A program made the position numbers and the translations under genes. The notes beneath the pieces are model-generated. The model searched no databases and was not told the DNA's origin. It worked only from the letters and a program-made list of their open reading frames with translations. A DNA stretch of 64,000 nt from Fremontodendron californicum (Eukaryota; Streptophyta; Magnoliopsida; Malvales; Malvaceae), in assembly GCA_030761205.1 (NCBI GenBank), contig JAULJL010000028.1, forward strand, positions 19,519,001 through 19,583,000, given 5' to 3'. Shown piece by piece: positions 56,958 through 64,000 of this stretch (the stretch's first letter is position 1; every line of letters begins with the position of its first letter).

Positions 56958-58503
56958 GAGGCATATCTATCTTTTTCATGTTTTACACTTCTTAAAACGG
57001 AGTCGTTTTCCCTAGCGAAATCGACCATGAAGTTGGCTGATGTGCAATGACGTCTGTGCTGACATGTTTTCGTATTATGCCCATATCTTCTTATCCACAT
57101 CAGCAAATGAGCTGATTCCAACGGCTATAGTTCCGTAACTGATAGGGAAACCTTTGTCTAGAAGACCATGTGATCAGATCAGGCCTCCAATATTGAAGAA
57201 ATCGACCATCAAGGTGGCTGATGTGCAATGACCTCTGTGCTGACATGTTTTCGTATTTTGCCCATATCTACTTAACCACATCAGCAAATGAGCTGATTCC
57301 AACGGCTATGGTTCCGTAACTGATAGGGGAACCTTTTTCTAGAAGACCATGTGATCAGATCAGGCCTCCAATATTGACGAAATCGACCATCAAGTTGGCT
57401 GATCAAAATCGTCATATACCTACCTTTGAAATTTGTAAAGCTTGTCTCTTGTCATTTAGCCCTCCAAAATGTGTATAAATAGAGGGCCTTGGATGATTGT
57501 AAGGGATCATATTGTACATAGGTAGGATATTAGCCATTTTAATAAAATTCTCTAAGTTTTCTTCTTCTTTCTTTTCTCTAGTTTTCTTTTTCTTTAGAGA
57601 GAGCAAGAGGTTGGATAATTAATATTCTTCCTCTTCTTCTTTCTTTCTTCTATTTCCTTCTTAGATTTTCTTTAATTTTATGTTTATGTTTACAATGCCT
57701 ATGCTAGGCTAAACTTCTATTTGGTTAAGGGTGATTTCAAAGCCCTAGACATGTTTTGTGATTGATTTTCAGATTCTATCTATCATTAATTTTCTATCAA
57801 AGTTGCTTATGTTCTTCTACAAGAATTGTTCATGATGTTGTCTTGATTTATTTAGGTGTACAACTAGATAGATCTTGATAATTATCTATTGCTAGTTTAG
57901 GAGTCTTGATCCGTGTAATTGTCTTGATTTCCTATTCATAAGTGGCAATTTGTGATTAATGATTATGGTCAAGTTTTCAATAATTGCAAAGTGGAACATA
58001 ACCTAAGTTGAACAATCCGAGCTTATGTGTTTGTTGCTTAGATCAACCTATCTTTCTCATCATAAAGCTGCCATTAAATTGAATTTAGAGAGCTTATTCT
58101 AGGTTGTTTAATGGTTAGAGATTAAATAGAGAGCTTGTTCTATTTAACGACAAACTAAGGAAAGATTGGGGTAACAGAGCTTGTTGTTATCTACGGTTGT
58201 TAACTTTGATAGTTGGTTGATATTGATAGATCTGAAATTGAGTCTTAAGGATGTCTAGTGGTGGAGAATGAAACCTTAACCAGATTTTTCATATTTGATT
58301 CTTCTTACTTACTTGTTTTCTTACTTTTAGTTTGCTTATTTTTTATATTTATTTTTATTGGCTGGTTATACCGCCTAATTTGTATATTAACTTTGTTTTA
58401 TATTTATTGGCTGGTTATACCGCCTAATTTAGTATATATATTTTTATTGGCTGGTTATACCGCCTAATTTAGTATATATATTTTTATTGGCTGGTTATAC
58501 CGC
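56958..58503 (+). mobile_element. B LTR fragment, plus sense
   Basis: Starts in U3 at GGCATATCTATC. Two 181-bp units, TATA 57474-57481, leader with private changes (GAGTCTTAAGG, AACCAGATTTTT), hairpin repeats at 58360, 58409, 58449 and 58489. The last hairpin is interrupted at ACCGC by the next LTR. Confidence 0.87.
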
Positions 58504-60317
58504 TGATGCACCCAAAAGAGTGTATCTTATTTAACCTTGCACTAAAAAGATAAATTGTAAGTATAGTAGTTAGCAAGGGTCGAGTCCTCAGGGATTGGGT
58601 TTTAGTTTATAAGTTAATAGTTTAAAACTTAAATTCAAGAACAATTAAAGAAAAGGGGTTTTTGAAGCCAGATTTAAACTAAAGTAAATAATAAGAATAA
58701 GATGCAAGGCGGTATAACCAGCCAATAAAAATATATATACTAAATTAGGCGGTATAACCAGCCAATAAAAATATATATACTAAATTAGGCGGTATAACCA
58801 GCCAATAAAAATAAAACAAAGTTAATATACAAATTAGGCGGTATAACCAGCCAATAAAAATAAATATAAAAAATAAGCAAACTAAAAGTAAGAAAACAAA
58901 TAAGTAAGAAGAATCAAATATGAAAAATATGGTTAAGGTTTCATTCTCCACCACTAGACATCATTAAGAATCAATTTCAGATCTATCAATATCAACCAAC
59001 TATCAAAGTTAACAACCGTAGATAACAACAAGCTCTGTTACCCCAATCTTTCCTTAGTTTGTCGTTAAATAGAACAAGCTCTCTATTTAATCTCTAACCA
59101 TTAAACAACCTAGAATAAGCTCTCTAAATTCAATTTAATGGCAGCTTTATGATGAGAAAGATAGGTTGATCTAAGCAACAAACACATAAGCTCGGATTGT
59201 TCAACTTAGGTTATGTTCCACTTTGCAATTATTGAAAACTTGACCATAATCATTAATCACAAATTGCCACTTATGGATAGGAAATCAAGACAATTACACG
59301 GATCAAGACTCCTAAACTAGCAATAGATAATTATCAAGATCTATCTAGTTGTACACCTAAATAAATCAAGACAACATCATGAACAATTCTTGTAGAAGAA
59401 CATAAGCAACTTTGATAGAAAATTAATGATAGATAGAATCTGAAAATCAATCACAAAACATGTCTAGGGCTTTGAAATCACCCTTAACCAAATAGAAGTT
59501 TAGCCTAGCATAGGCATTGTAAACATAAACATAAAATTAAAGAAAATCTAAGAAGAAAATAAAAGAAAGAAAGAAGAAGAGGAAGAATATTAATTATCCA
59601 ACCTCTTGCTCTCTCTAAAGAAAAAGAAAACTAGAGAAAAGAAAGAAGAAGAAAACTTAGAGAATTTTATTAAAATGGCTGATATCCTACCTATGTACAA
59701 TATGATCCCTTACAATCATCCAAGGCCCTCTATTTATACACATTTTGGAGGGCTAAATGACAAGAGACAAGCTTTACAAATTTCAAAGGTAGGTATATGA
59801 CGATTTTGATCAGCCAACTTGATGGTCGATTTCGTCAATATTGGAGGCCTGATCTGATCACATGGTCTTCTGGAAAAAGGTTCCCCTATCAGTTACGGAA
59901 CCATAGCCGTTGGAATCAGCTCATTTGCTGATGTGGTTAAGCAGATATGGGCAAAATACGAAAACATGTCAGCACAGATGTCATTACACATCAGCCACCT
60001 TGATGGTCGATTTATTCAATATTGGAGGCCTGATCTGATCACATGGTCTTCTAGACAAAGGTTCCCCTATCAGTTACGGAACCATAGCCGTTGGAATCAG
60101 CTCATTTGCTGATGTGGATAAGAAGATACGGGCATAATACGAAAACATGTCAGCACAGACGTCATTGCACATCAGCCAACTTGATGGTCGATTTCGCTAG
60201 GGAAAACGACTCCGTTTTAAGAAGTGTAAAACATGAAAAAGATAGATATGCCTCTTAGCTTTGCATGGCTACAAATTTCAGCCTTATTGCTTCAGTGAAA
60301 CTCGAGATATAGCTGAT
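58504..60317 (-). mobile_element. B LTR, minus sense, U3 end missing
   Basis: Intact terminus TGATGCACCC at 58504, inserted inside a hairpin repeat of the preceding LTR. Hairpin repeats at 58708, 58748, 58788 and 58837; TATA 59731-59738; two 181-bp units. It leaves U3 at AGCTGAT (60311-60317), a 7-base sequence shared with the plus-sense piece that follows. Confidence 0.87.
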
Positions 60318-60537
60318 TCCAACGGCTATAGTTCCGTAACTGATAGGGAAACCTTTGTCTAGAAGACCATGTGATCAGATCAGGCCTCCAATATTGAAGA
60401 AATCGACCATCAAGGTGGCTGATGTGCAATGACGTCTGTGCTGACATGTTTTCGTATTTTGCCCATATCTACTTAACCACATCAGCAAATGAGCTGATTC
60501 CAACGGCTATGGTTCCGTAACATGTCAGCACAGATCT
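60318..60537 (+). mobile_element. Short plus-sense U3 piece and filler
   Basis: About 200 bases of a 181-bp unit in plus sense (TCCAACGG...GGTTCCGTAAC), then a scrambled join (60520-60537) with ATGTCAGCACAGA in the minus sense. Confidence 0.8.
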
Positions 60538-61255
60538 CTTGAACTTGTAAAGAGTTTTGAGAAGTTTCTTTGTATGATCTTTTTATGTCTCTAAACTTTA
60601 TGAACTCTTTGGAACCTTTGTGATATCTTTATCCTTTTGTTCTTCAACCACATTACAAACCCCTTGGCCCCATTACAACCTTGATTAAAGACCTCTTGAT
60701 TCATGAAGTTGTATGATCTAAATAGTGGAGAATAGGTGGACAAGCAAGAATATGGTAGAACTGTTTTCATGAGATTGATTGAGTGTAAACACTTCACCAC
60801 TACTTTAAAGAGTGAAAATCATGAGGGTATCCCATGTGAGAAGTTGAGATTAAATTTGAACATGCAATATTTTGATTGAGATATGTTATGCTAATATTGG
60901 CTTAACTCAAACAATTTACATTCAAGCATGATTTTTTGTGAAATTCTTTAAGCTTTTTATTAGTTTATAAGACTTGTTCAAATATTGTATCTAATTTGTA
61001 TTGAAAGGATTAGGAGTAAATATTTTTAGTATATGCAGTTTATTTATATTTTAGTTTTTCAATGTTTGTGGGTATCGTTCTAGTAAACCCTCACGAGACT
61101 AAACTCGTCCACTAGGGACACCTAGGGGTTTAAAGGCTTGTGTCACACGCTAAGTGCCACCGTGATTTCCTACGAAAATGGATTAGATTAGATTTTCTTA
61201 TTTTATTTTTATTGAGTCGTTGCTAGGGACTAGCAACAATCTAAGTGTGGGGGTG
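60538..61255 (+). mobile_element. B internal 3' end, plus sense
   Basis: About 0.7 kb of 3' non-coding region with the hairpin (61219-61237) and PPT (61243-61255) leading into the LTR at 61256. Variants (CACACGCTAAG, CGAAAATGG) match the array unit starting at 29328. Confidence 0.85.
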
Positions 61256-63058
61256 TGATAACTCGTATAATTATATAGTTTTTAGTTATGTTTTATTAAT
61301 GTTTTGTGTCAAATACGAGTTATTATTGTTTAGTCTAATTGTGTTTATGATCTTTTATATTTTTATGTATTTTGGTGTTTTTCAAAAGTTTCTTTGAGTG
61401 ATTTCAGATTACTAGAATTAAGGGCAAATCCAGTTCAGTTTCAGTTCCGACACCTTTTGCCATATCAGCTATATCTCGAGTTTCACTGAAGCCATAAGGC
61501 TGAAATTTGTAGCCATGCAAAGCTAAGAGGCATATCTATCTTTTTCATGTTTTACACTTCTTAAAACGGAGTCGTTTTCCCTAGCGAAATCGACCATGAA
61601 GTTGGCTGATGTGCAATGACGTCTGTGCTGACATGTTTTCGTATTATGCCCATATCTTCTTATCCACATCAGCAAATGAGCTGATTCCAACGGCTATAGT
61701 TCCGTAACTGATAGGGAAACCTTTGTCTAGAAGACCATGTGATCAGATCAGGCCTCCAATATTGACGAAATCGACCATCAAGGTGGCTGATGTGCAATGA
61801 CGTCTGTGCTGACATGTTTTCGTATTTTGCCCATATCTACTTAACCACATCAGCAAATGAGCTGATTCCAACGGCTATGGTTCCGTAACTGATAGGGGAA
61901 CCTTTTTCTAGAAGACCATGTGATCAGATCAGGCCTCCAATATTGACGAAATCGACCATCAAGTTGGCTGATCAAAATCGTCATATACCTACCTTTGAAA
62001 TTTGTAAAGCTTGTCTCTTGTCATTTAGCCCTCCAAAATGTGTATAAATAGAGGGCCTTGGATGATTGTAAGGGATCATATTGTACATAGGTAGGATATT
62101 AGCCATTTTAATAAAATTCTCTAAGTTTTCTTCTTCTTTCTTTTCTCTAGTTTTCTTTTTCTTTAGAGAGAGCAAGAGGTTGGATAATTAATATTCTTCC
62201 TCTTCTTCTTTCTTTCTTCTATTTCCTTCTTAGATTTTCTTTAATTTTATGTTTATGTTTACAATGCCTATGCTAGGCTAAACTTCTATTTGGTTAAGGG
62301 TGATTTCAAAGCCCTAGACATGTTTTGTGATTGATTTTCAGATTCTATCTATCATTAATTTTCTATCAAAGTTGCTTATGTTCTTCTACAAGAATTGTTC
62401 ATGATGTTGTCTTGATTTATTTAGGTGTACAACTAGATAGATCTTGATAATTATCTATTGCTAGTTTAGGAGTCTTGATCCGTGTAATTGTCTTGATTTC
62501 CTATTCATAAGTGGCAATTTGTGATTAATGATTATGGTCAAGTTTTCAATAATTGCAAAGTGGAACATAACCTAAGTTGAACAATCCGAGCTTATGTGTT
62601 TGTTGCTTAGATCAACCTATCTTTCTCATCATAAAGCTGCCATTAAATTGAATTTAGAGAGCTTATTCTAGGTTGTTTAATGGTTAGAGATTAAATAGAG
62701 AGCTTGTTCTATTTAACGACAAACTAAGGAAAGATTGGGGTAACAGAGCTTGTTGTTATCTACGGTTGTTAACTTTGATAGTTGGTTGATATTGATAGAT
62801 CTGAAATTGAGTCTTAAGGATGTCTAGTGGTGGAGAATGAAACCTTAACCAGATTTTTCATATTTGATTCTTCTTACTTACTTGTTTTCTTACTTTTAGT
62901 TTGCTTATTTTTTATATTTATTTTTATTGGCTGGTTATACCGCCTAATTTGTATATTAACTCTGTTTTATATTTATTGGCTGGTTATACCGCCTAATTTA
63001 GTATATATATTTTTATTGGCTGGTTATACCGCCTAATTTAGTATATATATTTTTATTA
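61256..63058 (+). mobile_element. B 3' LTR, plus sense, 3'-truncated
   Basis: TGATAACTCG start after a PPT; two 181-bp units; TATA 62043-62050; hairpin repeats at 62929, 62978 and 63018. It ends in the AT linker after the third repeat. It is nearly identical to 56958-58503 where they overlap. Confidence 0.87.
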
Positions 63059-63456
63059 AGACTCGGAAGGATATTAGCCATTTTAACAAAATTCTCTAAG
63101 TTTTCTTCTTCTTTCTTTTCTCTAGTTTTCTTTTTCTTTAGAAAGAGCAAGAGGTTGGATAATTAATATTCTTCTTCTTCTTCTTTCTTTCTTTTATTTT
63201 CTTCTTAGATTCTATTTAATTTTATGTTTATAATGCCTATGCTAGGTTAAACTTCTATTTGGTTAAGGGTGATTTCAAAGCCCTAGACATGTTTTGTGAT
63301 TGATTTTCAGATTCTATCTATCATTAATTTTCTATCAAAGTTGCTTATGTTCTTCTACAAGAATTGTTCATGATGTTGTCTTGATTTGTTTAGGTGTACA
63401 ACTAGATAGATCTTGATAATTATCTATTGCTAGTTTAGGAGTCTTGATCCGTGTAA
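63059..63456 (+). mobile_element. B LTR leader fragment, plus sense
   Basis: After AAGACTCGG filler, leader from GGATATTAGCC to GATCCGTGTAA, then a strand switch. It lacks promoter and ends. Confidence 0.8.
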
Positions 63457-64000
63457 CACATAAGCTCGGATTGTTCAACTTAGGTTATGTTCCACTTTGC
63501 AATTATTGAAAACTTGACCATAATCATTAATCACAAATTGCCACTTATGAATAGGAAATCAAGACAATTACACGGATCAAGACTCCTAAACTAGCAATAG
63601 ATAATTATCAAGATCTATCTAGTTGTACACCTAAATAAATCAAGACAACATCATGAACAATTCTTGTAGAAGAACATAAGCAACTTTGATAGAAAATTAA
63701 TGATAGATAGAATCTGAAAATCAATCACAAAACATGTCTAGGGCTTTGAAATCACCCTTAACCAAATAGAAGTTTAGCCTAGCATAGGCATTATAAACAT
63801 AAACATAAAATTAAAGAAAATCTAAGAAGAAAATAAAAGAAAGAAAGAAGAAGAGGAAGAATATTAATTATCCAACCTCTTGCTCTCTCTAAAGAAAAAG
63901 AAAACTAGAGAAAAGAAAGAAAACTAGAGAAAAGAAAGAAGAAGAAAACTTAGAGAATTTTATTAAAATGGCTAATATCCTACCTATGTACAATATGATC
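63457..64000 (-). mobile_element. B LTR fragment, minus sense, running out of the window
   Basis: Leader from CACATAAGCTCGG to just before the TATA position, an inverted partner of 63059-63456. The window ends inside it. Confidence 0.82.

Overview
The window is plant nuclear DNA made almost entirely of LTR retrotransposons. I see no intact host gene. The dominant elements are Ty3/gypsy of the Athila/Tat type: their primer binding site, TGGCGCCGTTGCCGGGGA, matches the 3' end of plant tRNA-Asp over 18 of 18 bases, their polypurine tract is AAGTGTGGGGG, and they carry a Gag fragment with Athila-like motifs. The DNA is AT-rich and the insertions are nested several deep, which suggests dicot heterochromatin, possibly pericentromeric. 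The species cannot be named from this sequence.

Three related LTR types occur. A starts TGATAAGTG, B starts TGATAACTCG and C starts TGATAAGC. They share the transcribed R/U5 part and the GGATGCATCA/GGGTGCATCA end but differ in U3, so U3 modules have been exchanged or have diverged. B has a U3 with two 181-bp tandem units and a leader with 2-4 copies of a short hairpin repeat.

Layout. 1-6113: C and A LTR fragments in both orientations, including a large inverted repeat and a 3' end of an A element. 6114-7746: a dead chromovirus integrase fragment, its probable 3' region, and a Ty1/copia RNase H fragment. 7747-18736: a C element (5' LTR, PBS, gag remnant). Its LTR was split by a solo A LTR, which was in turn split by a complete, very young B element (9674-16793, perfect 5-bp target duplication). 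18737-20582: the 3' LTR of an A element, in whose last 50 internal bases an archaic B element (20583-22756) sits. 22757-46582: a head-to-tail array of minus-strand B units in which adjacent units share one LTR. 46582-64000: a mosaic of B LTR and internal pieces in alternating orientation, joined at short homologies. It is either a complex inverted rearrangement or an assembly artefact.

The B element is non-autonomous. Between PBS and PPT it holds one 312-codon ORF, a Gag C-terminal region without capsid, zinc knuckle, protease, RT or integrase, followed directly by sequence I take to be the post-pol 3' region of Athila/Tat elements. It must use proteins of a relative. Older copies in the window (C gag with zinc knuckle; B copy 20583-22252 with one U3 unit and no hairpin repeats) look like earlier stages, so the window records how a compact, hairpin-bearing, gag-only element arose and then amplified.
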